A stretch of DNA of 64,000 nt, from NCBI GenBank assembly GCA_963942565.1, contig OZ012687.1:72001-136000 (forward strand), given 5' to 3'. Within the stretch, counting starts at the first letter, position 1. Each line of letters starts with the position of its first letter. The notes beneath the pieces are model-generated. The model was given only the letters and a program-made list of their open reading frames with translations, searched no databases and was not told the DNA's origin. Shown here piece by piece: positions 36,481 to 47,503 of the stretch. The translations under genes and the position numbers were made by a program. The DNA is from Maea johnstoni (lineage: Eukaryota; Annelida; Polychaeta; Spionida; Magelonidae).

Positions 36481-38700
36481 CACTTGCGTGCCATAGAGAA
36501 CGTATAAAAGCTAACATGGTTTCCAATCCGTCCTGTATATTTTAAGGTTTGAAAATGTTGCTGAACCGATGGAACTGAACACCAGTAGTCAGTATATGGA
36601 GGTTTCTTCGTAGGCATAACATCCACCAATTTGTCCCGGCCCCGTCTTCCTAGTGTGTATGCACTTGCGACCTCTATTGGGCACAAGCTGCACTGATAGA
36701 ACTAAACAATCACAGTTAATGATTACTCCCTGCCCCATCACAAATCCAAGATGGAGTGACTCGGAGTCCTCGGAGTCTCTCACCACTGGTGGTATGAATC
36801 GACTCATTCTACCTTTGTATACGATAGTGACGATTACTTCTTGATATTCAATAGGTAAGCAGTGGATCTATTCGTCCACCTAACCTTTAAACTCCTTACC
36901 AATGTGCCGTACTACGCTCTTCTTACGTCTAGACCTAAGGCTTAGATGAGCAACCACTTTAATAACTCTTTGACTTTATGGACCTTATAGGCTTATAGGC
37001 TTATAGTCTAACTGAAACTCACAGTCACACATGACAGGAAATAGTCACATAGAACTTTTTAAAGTCACTAGTTACAACTTTCACCCTCAAGAACAAGCTT
37101 AAACTCCTATACCAAGCTGCAAGCCGGTGTATCATATACTTCCTTACCTAAATATACCACTTTTTTGTTGTTATTTCCAATAAACCTGCTTTTATACTCA
37201 ATTTTCCACTGCAAGTGGAAATCTTTAAGACTGTCTATTCGTGTGTTAACACCCCTCTTACACTGCCACAGCTGACTGCAATTGACCCATAAAGATTAGG
37301 TCCTGCACGGCCAGTACCTGCCAGGTGGGTAGCGTTCTCTGGGGAGAGCGAACGACAGGAAGCACAGCGGCAGCACAGTGTGCCATCGCCGGCGCCACTC
37401 CACAAGTGGGGTCTCCGCAACGGTAGTCTATGTGCACATTTCCTATAATGTAGGGCCTTGTAAATGTAATGTTGTCGTTGACAGTTGCCACCTGCACGTA
37501 GTGATGGCCCTTATTGGTAATATAGGCTCTATTCCATAGGAACCAGAGCCACGGGCTTGCGAGTGACACTTAACATTACAAGGCCCTATGTCCAAGCTCG
37601 AAGGAACAATATTGGATCACTGGTCACAGAGCAAATCTTGAGTTCTTGAAAGTGGTCTGACGAGCACATCGGGCACTGTGGTAGCCGAGGCTGACTCTAC
37701 TATAGTCTGGCTGACTCGAGTTTGGCAACCGCTTTTTCCACTTTTTTTTGTGACAAAACCTTCGAGTTGGCGACCCAAAATTGGCAAATCTCTTTGGTGC
37801 ACTAACCATATACGTATAAAGATACTTTGTCTCAACTCCGCAAAATGTTGATTTTACTCATTTATAGGTCCCATTGTAAAATTTGTCCATTGCCAATCTG
37901 ATGTGTTGCGAAACTCGAGTCAGACAGACTATACTCATTTTATATATTGAAGCTATTTGGTATTAGAGTTGGGGGACCTCCCTATAGGTTCCAATGTTAA
38001 TAATCAATCTTCCCAAATTACTCTCTCACTGCCCAAACTACTTCAGACCTGGCTGCACTAGGATGGTAAATGTGAGCTGTCAATGTGTGCCGCTACTCCT
38101 ATTCTTGATAAACTCACTTGAGCTGAGGAGGACAGGTTTGGGGATGGTCTTATTTGAAAGGGGACATGTATAAGCACATTTTGAACCTAAATCATTCTGA
38201 TGGTGCATTTGCCCGTTAATTCTGCCATCTCTGTTTAGTTATAGTGTGGCACTGAATGGCCAACAGTCACCATTTCATCTGATCAGCATGGTGGATTTCC
38301 CAATCATTCTCATGAGTTTTTGTTGACCTTCAAGTGGGCAGGAAGTGGCATTATGGACTGCCATTTAAAGGTGGTCATCCGTGAGACTTCCTTGCCCTGA
38401 CTTGCAAGTAGGCCTGAAAAGTGATGTTGAGCCCTGATGAACAAACATGTGTCAAGTTATTGACAAAGGGAATACTATCCTCATGCAATATTATTAAAAT
38501 TGATTGGAATGATAATGTCAAGTGATTATTTTTAACTATTTGACTGAAATTACCATTTTTAGAAATTCCTCACAAGAATATGGATATCCTGATGTTTGAT
38601 TTTGAGGGTTGGGTTGTCCAAATGACATCCAGCTGACCAAGACCTTGCCTCCAATTATTTTAGTGGTGCCATAATTTCAATACAAATTGTTCAATATTGA
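36481..38700. other. Intergenic with a GC-richer open patch
   Basis: 37235-37570 is GC-richer than its surroundings, and the minus strand is open for 103 codons (37258-37569) reading GHHYVQVATVNDNITFTRPY then a Cys-rich stretch. No family recognised. ACATTACAAGGCCCTA near 37571 is inverted relative to TAGGGCCTTGTAAATGT near 37450, which suggests an element more than an exon. Nothing else supported. Confidence 0.3.
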
Positions 38701-38709
38701 TGTGGTGAC

Positions 38710-39640
38710 TTTATCTACACCAGGGACTAAGCTACAATTTAGAAACTGGGTGCCCAAAATTGGCAATTGTAAAACCTAAGGGCATCCAATTTTTCAAGGA
38801 AAATCATAATATACTCAGATTACAACCATAAACATGTATTTAGTTATTTTAATAGGGTATAATATCCATATACAATGCCAGGATGCAATGTAGGTTCCAA
38901 AATATTACTTGCCGAGCAGGGCAACCTGCCCCTTAAGTTTATTTGCCCCACCGGCACTTCCACTTGCCCCGCAACTCAGTTAAACAGAGGCGAGTTACAT
39001 TGCGAGGACTCTGCCCAAAACATTACTTGCCGAGCGGGGCAAGTCATGGTCTTGTTCTGCTAGGCCATTGCCCTTTTTTGTCAAATTCACTTGTAACTTG
39101 CAGCGGAGCAAGCAGTTAAGTTGCACTCTAAATGCAGGGTCTAAGCCAGGATTTAGAAACTGGGTGCCAAAAATGGTTGATTAATGAATTTTGGGGCGTC
39201 CTACCTTTCAAGGCAGATCACAATATACTCCAATTAAAGCCAGAAATGTATTTACTTATTGAAATAAGCCAATATATCATAATACAATATTATGGGAATT
39301 AGGAATTATATTGCGATGAAAAGATTCAATTATATGCTTGATATTGACATTTTAAGATATCCATTACAAACAAAAAAATTTGGGAAGTCTTGAGGGGTGA
39401 TTTTTGAGGTTTTGGGTGTCCTTATGACGCCCAGATGCCCTGCTGGCTAAGGCTATGATACAATGTCATGGGAGTTATATTCAGATGAAATAAATTCAAT
39501 TGTGTGCTTGAAATAGACATTTCAAGAAATTCCTCACAAAAAATCTTGTGGGTGTTTTGAAGGGTGGTTTTTTTAGGGTTTGACACCCAGGCGCCCTGCT
39601 GGCTACCACTATGATCTACACACAATTCAATGAGTTTCAA
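38710..39640. repeat. Cluster of diverged dispersed repeats upstream of the zinc-finger gene
   Basis: TTTAGAAACTGGGTGCC occurs at about 38740 and 39155; ~175-bp units with CCCAGRYGCCCTGCTGGCTA recur at about 39270-39445 and 39450-39620. The 38880-39120 part (TTGCCGAGCGGGGCAAG, GAGTTACATTGCGAGGACTC) is repeated at 42805-42970. Confidence 0.7.
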
Positions 39641-39726
39641 GTTTTACTGATTCTAAATTCATTGTATGAATTGCCTTCTAAATGATATTTTCTTTTTCTA
39701 ATTTATCTTGTTTTCTTCTATTTCAG

Positions 39727-39797
39727 GTTATGAACTGAAAGAAGTTATGGATAAAGTAAACTTTTACCAGTTCCTTTCTGATCTGCAGGCGTCCTAG
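39727..39797 (+). other. 5' leader exon start or terminal exon upstream of the zinc-finger ORF
   Basis: A strong acceptor, TTTTCTTCTATTTCAG, ends at 39726. From it one frame reads YELKEVMDKVNFYQFLSDLQ then AS and TAG. This is most simply the 5' untranslated start of the zinc-finger exon, but the clean 22-residue tail could be the last coding exon of an alternative transcript. Confidence 0.4.
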
Positions 39798-39863
39798 AAT
39801 AATCACAATCAGACTCTCTGAACACAAAGCTCTCTTATATAATCTTTGAATTGAGCTCTCACC

Positions 39864-41489
39864 ATGACAGAACCACAGCACTGTGATAAAGACTTCTCCC
39901 AGTCCTCACTAGCAGCAGGTCAGAATGAAATAGTACACACCATGACAGGACCACAGCACGGTGATAAAGACTTCTCCCAGTCCTCACTAGCAGCAGGTCA
40001 GAATGAGAGAGTACACACTAGGTATGGGCAGTATCATTGTGAGCTTTGTGATAAATCATTCCCCTTTCCTTCAAGGCTGATTCAGCATCAGAAATTACAC
40101 TCTGGGGAAAAACCCTACCACTGTGAGCTGTGTGATATGGCATTCTCCTTCCCATCGGGACTCTCAAGACACCAGATAATGCACACTGGGGAAAGACCAT
40201 TCAAGTGTGAGGTATGTGACAAGGCCTTCCCCTCGTCCTCCGGATTGGCCAAGCATAGGAGGACCCACACTGGTGAGAAACCATACCAGTGTGGTTTCTG
40301 TGACAAGGCGTTTCCCTATCCCTCAGGGCTGCTGCAGCATAAGAGGACCCACACAGGGGAAGAACAGCCAGAAGCTGTTCCATTTGAGATAGTTGAGAGA
40401 GCAATATGTACAGCTTCAGGTGAGGTGCAACATAAAGTCCTACAAACTGGGGAAGAACCTTTTCAGCCTGAGGGTGCCAATAAGGTGGGCAACGATAACT
40501 GTGATCTGGCAACACCCAAACATGTCCTCCCCAGAGAGAAGACTGTGCAGTGTGACGAATGTAACAAGACATTCACTGATGCGTCTGGACTATCAAAGCA
40601 CAAGAAAACACATACGGGAGAAAAACCATTCGAGTGTGATATGTGTGATAAGGCATTCCCTTATCTCTCAGGGCTAGTACAGCATAAGAGAATTCACACT
40701 GGGGAAAAGCCATACCAGTGTGAGCTATGTGATAAGACATTCACTCATCCTTCAGCACTCATTCGACATAGAAAAATTCACACTGGTGAAAAACCCTATG
40801 AGTGTGATGTATGTAGACGGGCATTCTCCCAGTCTTCGGGACTGACACAGCATAAGAGAACACACACAGGGGAGAGACCATTCAAGTGTGATCTGTGCGA
40901 TAAGACATACACCGATCCCTCAGGACTGACACAGCATAAAAGAATTCATACAGGGGAAAAACCATACAGGTGTGAAATTTGCAATATTGCGTTCTCCTAC
41001 TCTAAAAGACTGGCAAAGCATAAAAGAACGCACATTGTGGGAAAACCCCTTAAGTGTGAGCGTTGCAATATTACATTCTCTACCATGAAATGCCTGAAGC
41101 AGCATTTAAAGGAGCACCTGAGGTCTCAGTGGAGTGCACACGTGGAACCTAAAACGCAGCATTTAAAGGAGCACCTCAGGTCTCAGTGGACTGCACACGT
41201 GGAGCCCAAATCTCAGCATTTAAAGGAGCACCTGAGATCCCAGCGGAGTGCACACGTGGAACCAAAAACTCAGCATTTAAAGGAGCACCTGAGGTCTCAG
41301 TGGAATGCACACGTGGATTCAAAAACTCAGCATTTAAAGGAGCACCTGAGATCCCAGCGGAGTGCACACGTGGAACCTAAAACTCAGGAAACCTCTGGGA
41401 CCGTGGCAGCAGCCTCCGTTGAACCACAACAGTGGGTTGTTGTGGAGGGACAGTGTATTGCTATAAAAAAGGAACCTGACAGTTTATGA
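39864..41489 (+). CDS. C2H2 zinc-finger protein with 11 fingers and terminal tandem repeats
   Basis: 541 residues, a presumed nuclear DNA-binding transcription factor. The start ATG has good context (CTCACCATGA) and an in-frame TGA lies 12 bp upstream. Order: residues 1-52, two 26-residue copies of QHxDKDFSQSSLAAGQNE, which look like finger halves without the zinc ligands; fingers 1-4 (about 57-168); a degenerate stretch of ~60 residues with lost ligands (about 169-228); fingers 5-11 (about 229-415), joined mostly by TGEKP linkers; then five copies of a 19-residue unit QHLKEHLRSQ-W/R-xAHVEPK (about 412-510), derived from the helix of finger 11; and a tail ending IKKEPDSL, a consensus SUMO site (I-K-K-E). 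No KRAB, SCAN or BTB domain is seen. Targets cannot be inferred. It sits in one coding exon with an acceptor at 39726. Confidence 0.93.
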   Translation: MTEPQHCDKDFSQSSLAAGQNEIVHTMTGPQHGDKDFSQSSLAAGQNERVHTRYGQYHCELCDKSFPFPSRLIQHQKLHSGEKPYHCELCDMAFSFPSGLSRHQIMHTGERPFKCEVCDKAFPSSSGLAKHRRTHTGEKPYQCGFCDKAFPYPSGLLQHKRTHTGEEQPEAVPFEIVERAICTASGEVQHKVLQTGEEPFQPEGANKVGNDNCDLATPKHVLPREKTVQCDECNKTFTDASGLSKHKKTHTGEKPFECDMCDKAFPYLSGLVQHKRIHTGEKPYQCELCDKTFTHPSALIRHRKIHTGEKPYECDVCRRAFSQSSGLTQHKRTHTGERPFKCDLCDKTYTDPSGLTQHKRIHTGEKPYRCEICNIAFSYSKRLAKHKRTHIVGKPLKCERCNITFSTMKCLKQHLKEHLRSQWSAHVEPKTQHLKEHLRSQWTAHVEPKSQHLKEHLRSQRSAHVEPKTQHLKEHLRSQWNAHVDSKTQHLKEHLRSQRSAHVEPKTQETSGTVAAASVEPQQWVVVEGQCIAIKKEPDSL

Positions 41490-42800
41490 GCACAACTGTT
41501 TCGTGCCAAAAGTAACAAGAAAGTGTCACTGGCCAAAAGTAACAAGAATGCCAGAAACCAGCGGACTAACAATAATAACAATTTAATAACACTAAAATAG
41601 CACACCAATACCAACAAAAGGATACACTGGTCAAGCCCTCTCCTAGTCAGACAGTCCTTAATATAATCCTGATCACAGATGTTTACTCAAAGAATTATGT
41701 CCAGTCCTTTCACTTGCCAATATATGGCCTTGTATTAGAGCACATTCAGTTAACAGCTGTTGTTGTTCAAGCAATCTCCAAAGAGTCCACAGTCACTAAG
41801 GCACAACTAACCCCAGCCAGACAAATGACCTCTAAATGAGACCTCTTTCCTTTCTGATGTAATTCTCCAAGTCTGCCCTCTGCTACTGAATCACCCCTTC
41901 ATATAGGCAACTCAAAGCTCTAGAATTCCAGAATATTCCTAGCACTGTCAATCACAAGTTCCCCAACTAAGGAAGAATGACCCAAACCCTTTCAGAACTT
42001 TCACCCGAAATAGGTAAATAAGTTAACCCCTTCAATACCAAAACTCCATGACCAAGACCTGGTAATAACAAAATAAGACAACTGTCCCAAATAACAATAT
42101 AAATGACACAATCTATTGCCACTTGGGCATAACACAACCATGATGTAAATCCAAGATTGAAGTGGCCAAATGGCCTGAAAATGTTGTTGATGTCTTTCAG
42201 GCAGAGCTGAGAATTCAATGTGTTTCAAGGAGTACTCTTGATCTGAACGAGTGCTACCAACAACTCTCCTACATGAATCGTGTACAATGGTTTTTCTTTT
42301 CCAAGTTATTGGCTGAAGTCATAGATCCGGATGACAATTTCTGTCGGTGGGGGATCTCTTGAGAGTAAATTATTTTAAGGCTTTTCCGCCATATTTTAGT
42401 TAATTTCAGTTAAAAATCATCATGTCATTTTTATGGAATATTTTCTTTATTGATATGCTGATGTTTTTGTAAGGAAACTACTTACTTTAGATTGAGTCAG
42501 AAAATATAGCAAACATGTGAATCTTTTTTGTATTTCGATGATCATGAAAAAGCAGACTATTTTAGTCATTTTCATGTTTTCATTTCCTAGGGTTAGGGTC
42601 CCCCTCCCCACTGGGATGGGGGGGGGGGGGCAATATTTCCTAGGAAAATCACAAACGTCTGAACATGATTTCTATGGCTTTTGCATAATCAGCGGTCTAT
42701 AATTCTAAGGGGTGGAGATCATTTCATCAGATCACCCTTCCAAGATTTAGGGAGGATTACCTAGGAAAATATCCCCACACCCCAGGGGTGGGGGGGGGGG
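41490..42800. other. 3' flank of the zinc-finger gene, nothing recognised
   Basis: No clear AATAAA near the stop. Poly-G tracts lie at about 42619-42630 and 42788-42809, with TTTCCTAGGAAAAT near one and CCTAGGAAAATATCCCC near the other. No gene supported. Confidence 0.4.
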
Positions 42801-42804
42801 GGGG

Positions 42805-42975
42805 GGGGGATTTCCACTTGCCCTGCCACTTTGTTAAACAATGGTGAGTTACATTGCGAGGACTCAAAACAATTCTTGCTGAGCGGGGCAAGTTAGGGTC
42901 TTGCTCTGCTTGCCCGATTGCCGTTATTTTTTGCCAAATTCGCAAGTAACTTGCGACGGGGCAAGTGGTTGTTAT
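42805..42975 (+). repeat. Dispersed repeat, second copy
   Basis: It matches about 38930-39120: GAGTTACATTGCGAGGACTC, GAGCGGGGCAAGT, GTCTTG and AAGTAACTTGCG...GGGGCAAG. Non-coding. Confidence 0.7.
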
Positions 42976-43189
42976 GTTGCGCGCTGTCCAACTTCAGATA
43001 TGTTTAGATAATCTCTATTTTCTAAGTCATAGATCTTTTTAAGTGGAGAAGGTTCGCGTCCCAATGTTCATCACTTTCCTGTGTTTTTTTGGAAAAAAAT
43101 TCTTGGTGGAGTGTGCAAAATCAGGCAGAGTTATAACGTTTTAGTGATTGTTGTTTTTCTTTGAAATTTTGCCCTGTTTGGCAGCTTCT

Positions 43190-44240
43190 TGTATTTGTGA
43201 CTCAGCTGTTTTTGCCTTGTCATTCCTATGGAACCTGTTATGTAAGGCTTGGCCGCCGCCTCAGTCACTGGTGGTGTCAGAGTTGCTTGTCTAGAGAAGA
43301 AGCTGTTTTTGCCTTGTCGTTCCTATGGGTCCTTTTATGTAAGGCCCGGCCGCCGCCTCAGTCACTGGAGGTGTCAGAGCTGCTTGTCCAGAGAAGAAGC
43401 TGTTTTTGCCTTGTCGTTCCTATGGGTCCTTTTATGTAAGGCCCGGCCACCGCCTCAGTCACTGGTGGTGTCAGAGTTGCTGTCCAGCGAAGAAGCTGTT
43501 TTTGCCTTGTCATATCTATGGTACATGGTATGTAAGGCTCGGCAACCGCCTCAGTCACTGGTGGTGTCAGAGTTGCTTGTCCAGAGAAGAAGCTGTTTTT
43601 GCCTTGTCGTTCCTATGGGTCCTTTTATGTAAGGCCCGGCCGCCGCCTCAGTCACTGGTGGTGTCAGAGTTGCTTGTCCAGAGAAGAAGCTGTTTTTGCC
43701 TTGTAGTACCTACATGGGACCTGTTATGTAAGGCCCAACCCCCGCCTCAGTCACTGGTGGTGTCAGAGTTGCTTGTCCAGAGAAGAAGCTGTTTTTGCCT
43801 TGTCATTCCTATGGAACCTGTTATGAAAGGCTCGGCCGCCGCCTCAGTCATTGGTGGTGTCAGAGTTGCTTGTCCAGAGAAGAAGCTGTTTTTGCCTTGT
43901 CATTCCTATGGAACCTGTTATGTAAGGCTGGGCCGCCGCCTCAGTCATTGGTGGTGTCAGAGTTGCTTGTCCAGAGAAGAAGCTGTTTTTGCCTTGTCAT
44001 TCCTTTGGAACCTGTTATGTAAGGCTTGGCCGCCGCCTCAGTCATTGGTGGTGTCAGAGTTGCTTGTCCAGAGAAGAAGCTGTTTTTGCCTTGTCATTCC
44101 TATGTATTCTGTTATGTAAGGCTCGGCCGCCGCCTCAGTCATTGGTGGTGTCAGAGTTGCTTGTCCAGAGAAGAAGCTGTTTTTGCCTTGTAGTACCTAT
44201 GGGACCTGTTATGTAAGGCCTGGCTGCTGTCTCGGTCGCC
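43190..44240. repeat. 97-bp minisatellite, ~11 copies
   Basis: Unit: TTGCCTTGTCATTCCTATGG, AACCTGTTATGTAAGGCTCG, GCCGCCGCCTCAGTCACTGG, TGGTGTCAGAGTTGCTTGTC, CAGAGAAGAAGCTGTTT. 97 is not a multiple of three, so the same peptide text appears in all three plus frames; these open frames are artefacts. Confidence 0.95.
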
Positions 44241-47159
44241 GTTGGTGTCTGAGTTCTTGTCTAGGTAAGACCTCTAAGTTAATTATAGATGTCATACTCA
44301 TTAAGACATTTCAATAAAGGGAAAATGTCCCAACCATTTAGGTTATTAATGAGCTTAAATATGTCACCTTCTAAATAAGACCTCCCCCAAATCTTTTTTG
44401 ATTTTTATTGTCACAATTGTCCATATAGACTGGAAAGAAAACAGAGTACTACATAGTAAGCATATTGTCAACAATGCACAGTAACAGTTGAAAATAAAGG
44501 TATTCAAAAACCAATACATCAAACAAATGCCAACAACATTATTACCTTCATTCGTGTTTTTGTAAATCTAGATGTTATCTTCATCAAGAGTAGGATCATT
44601 TGTAGGAGTGTTGCAGTTATAATTTCATATTTAACATTTTATTATGTATTGGGTGCCAAATACCTAAGGAAATTGGCATTCTATCATTGGTTTCTGCCCA
44701 GTTCTTATAATGTGTAAGATCTTTCTTTACAAACCTTTCATGCTTCAAAAGCACTTCAAAATATGTTTTTCGGTTCGAGTATATGAACATTTTTGTAGCC
44801 AGTTAGATGATGTTTGTTAGCTTTTTTTCTTCCTAGATTCACCCAAAATAATGGATCTTATTTTAACTACCAAAGTCCATTTCCTTGATCATCCCTGCAC
44901 TTCTTACCATAACATACGTTTTAGTATGACATAAGGTTTTTTCACATTCATTAAACAAGTTTTCATTATTTTTACAAATCTTATGATTTAAAGTTTTATA
45001 TTTCATCATATGTGAAACAGTCTTGTTTTATTTTCACATTTTTCAGTTATATCAGAAAATGTCTTAACTTTGTTACTGTTTAAGATTTTATATAATTTGC
45101 TTACTCCTTTTGAGTCAATATTGATAATTCCTTTGAAAAATGTGTTGTCTGGTCCAATGTTTTACCTGAGTCAATCAGCTACTTGAGGATCTTGGTAAAG
45201 GTGAACTTGGAGGAGCCATGTTGAGGAAAGTAGAAACCTTTGCCTGTTGAGTCTATGGCAGAGCCACAGTGGAGAGTACTAACAAGTGTCGTGTTCTCCT
45301 GTTCACAAGATGCCTAGGTCCAGAATCCCTCCCACCAACCAGTGACTCCCTCCATCTACGCATCCAGAGGGCACGCATCCAAGAAATGGTGTGGAGACAG
45401 GCTAACTGTACATTGCCAGTCCTTCCATCTCCGCTTGGTAACTAGATACTGGTAACTTGGACTGATACTGATAATGTGTACACTTGTTATATGCAAGTAA
45501 GGTTGTCACATATTCAGCTCTGTAACAATTATCTTGGTAGTATATTATGAAATATATAATCCAGCAATACAATATATCCATACCCAGAAATTTAAGAATA
45601 TTTGCCATCACTACTCCATAACTGGAGATTGGGCATTTTCAAAATGATTTAAATACCCATATAAGACAATACAACACTTGTTGCAGCAGTTTCAGAATAT
45701 TCCAGGTGTCTGTGATTGTGGAAATGACCCGATGTCACATTTCTTGGTGGCCATTATAATATGCAAATAAGTAGACTCAAATTCAAAATTGCAGCTTGGT
45801 ATCTATCATTTAGGGATTCTTCACCCTCAAATTGATGTAAAAACACTGGATACCGACTTTTAACAAAAAATGCCTCAACAGCCTTTAAGTAAGTCCCTTT
45901 TGGGAATTTGCACCTGGATATCGGGGAAAATTTGCTCTTTTAGGCAGAATTGAGATATTTTAAGCAAAAAATCGCAGAAAGTTTTGTTTACCAAAGCTTC
46001 GCACAATTAAGCATAAAAGTATACTACTATACTTCTATTAGCTGTGGGATAATAACGTGCACATGGTTGACATGGGCAATTATATGGCAAAAAGATATGT
46101 AATTCCTCCGTTTTAGATGTTTCCCTGTAAACCATGCATGCACCTAAGTGCTTCCTTTAAGCTCAAAAAAGGCCGTCATTGTACAGGAGCAGAAAAAGTA
46201 ATTTTTTACTAGTTCACATTGAAAGAATATTTGGCCATGATTTTTATCAAATCACTGGGATATGTTCAGAAAGTTTGATCATCTATGAAAGATGCTTGTC
46301 TTTATGAGCCTACATAAGCTTATTCATATTCACTTTGAGCTTGACCTTTAACCTTGAAGGAATTAATGTCATTTTTCATTCATAATTAACACCATTGCTG
46401 CCTTTTCCAGTTTAATCTAGATATTTTCGTGTATCACCTTTGAACTTGACATTGATGTCTCTAAACAATGCCAAGAATGGGGGCAAGTTTTACTTGAACT
46501 ACTCATTCAAAATTGCGTAGGATCTATCATTTCTCCAATACTGACATGGCTATTCTGAAGTATGTAGATAAGCTTTGAGACGTTTCATTATTTCATTATT
46601 CAATATATACAATGCCAGACCATTATACCACTTCACATTATTATGTAAAATACTGCACTTCGTTGCAAACCTGGGTTGGTCACATTTTAAAGTCAATAAT
46701 TAACAACACTAGGTAAATCTTGAAATTGTATCCATCATTTATTCGAATATCTTTAAAACACAATATGCAGAGGTACAATTAAACTTTTTAAATGACACCT
46801 TACCAGGAAAACACACAAAAACCAACTTCTATAGCACCAATTTAATTTCATACGAACCAAGACAGACTTGGTGTGTTTGTAATGTATCATTTGGTCCTGC
46901 TGGTGCTCACAGATACTATGTGGTTGTCGTATTGATTATCCACAGCGCTGTCTTGTCAAGTCTGCCATATTCTTGCTTGAATAATCAGATGAATTGTGCA
47001 AGGGACCCCTGTCAGATTGCAGCCATTCACAAGCAAGTTTTGATTAATCAAGCAACACGACACCAATGCCAGTGCTATTTGAGTCATGTGGTGCTTAAAA
47101 TAAGTATACAAAAATATACACATCCACAGGACCCACAAATGGCACACTAGCTCTTTTGA

Positions 47160-47160
<1 letters not shown>
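44241..47160. other. Intergenic, nothing recognised
   Basis: AT-rich. Bases 45850-46200 have A/T-rich phrases reminiscent of the foldback arms (AAAAAATGCC, GGGAATTTGCACCTGG), but the similarity is too weak to assign. No coding support. Confidence 0.4.

Positions 47161-47250
<90 letters not shown>
47161..47250. repeat. (AT)n microsatellite
   Basis: About 43 AT units followed by a short GA run and TTA/TTG triplets to about 47330. Confidence 0.97.
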
Positions 47251-47251
<1 letters not shown>

Positions 47252-47503
47252 GAGAGAGAGAGAATCTATATAAAATTATTATTGTTATCGTTACTATTAT
47301 TTCTATTATTATTATCAATATTACTAGACGCTGATACCTCATTGTGGTACATCTTGCAAATACGTGGTAAACCATTTTCGATGAGAAATAGAGTAATACA
47401 TGTAAAACAATGTGTCCACTGCTGAGCATTTCTTCAAAATCTTACTTATCTGTATTTGTCATGCTAGTGCTTCTGTTGGGTCCTGCCTTTCCGTTTTAAT
47501 ACG

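Noticed and set aside
37258-37569. 103-codon minus frame in a GC-richer patch
   Set aside because: No recognisable domain or splice support, and inverted phrases around it suggest a repeat. Kept only as a note in the feature list.
40018-40572. Minus-strand open frames within the zinc-finger gene
   Set aside because: They are antisense shadows of the repetitive TGEKP/finger codons.
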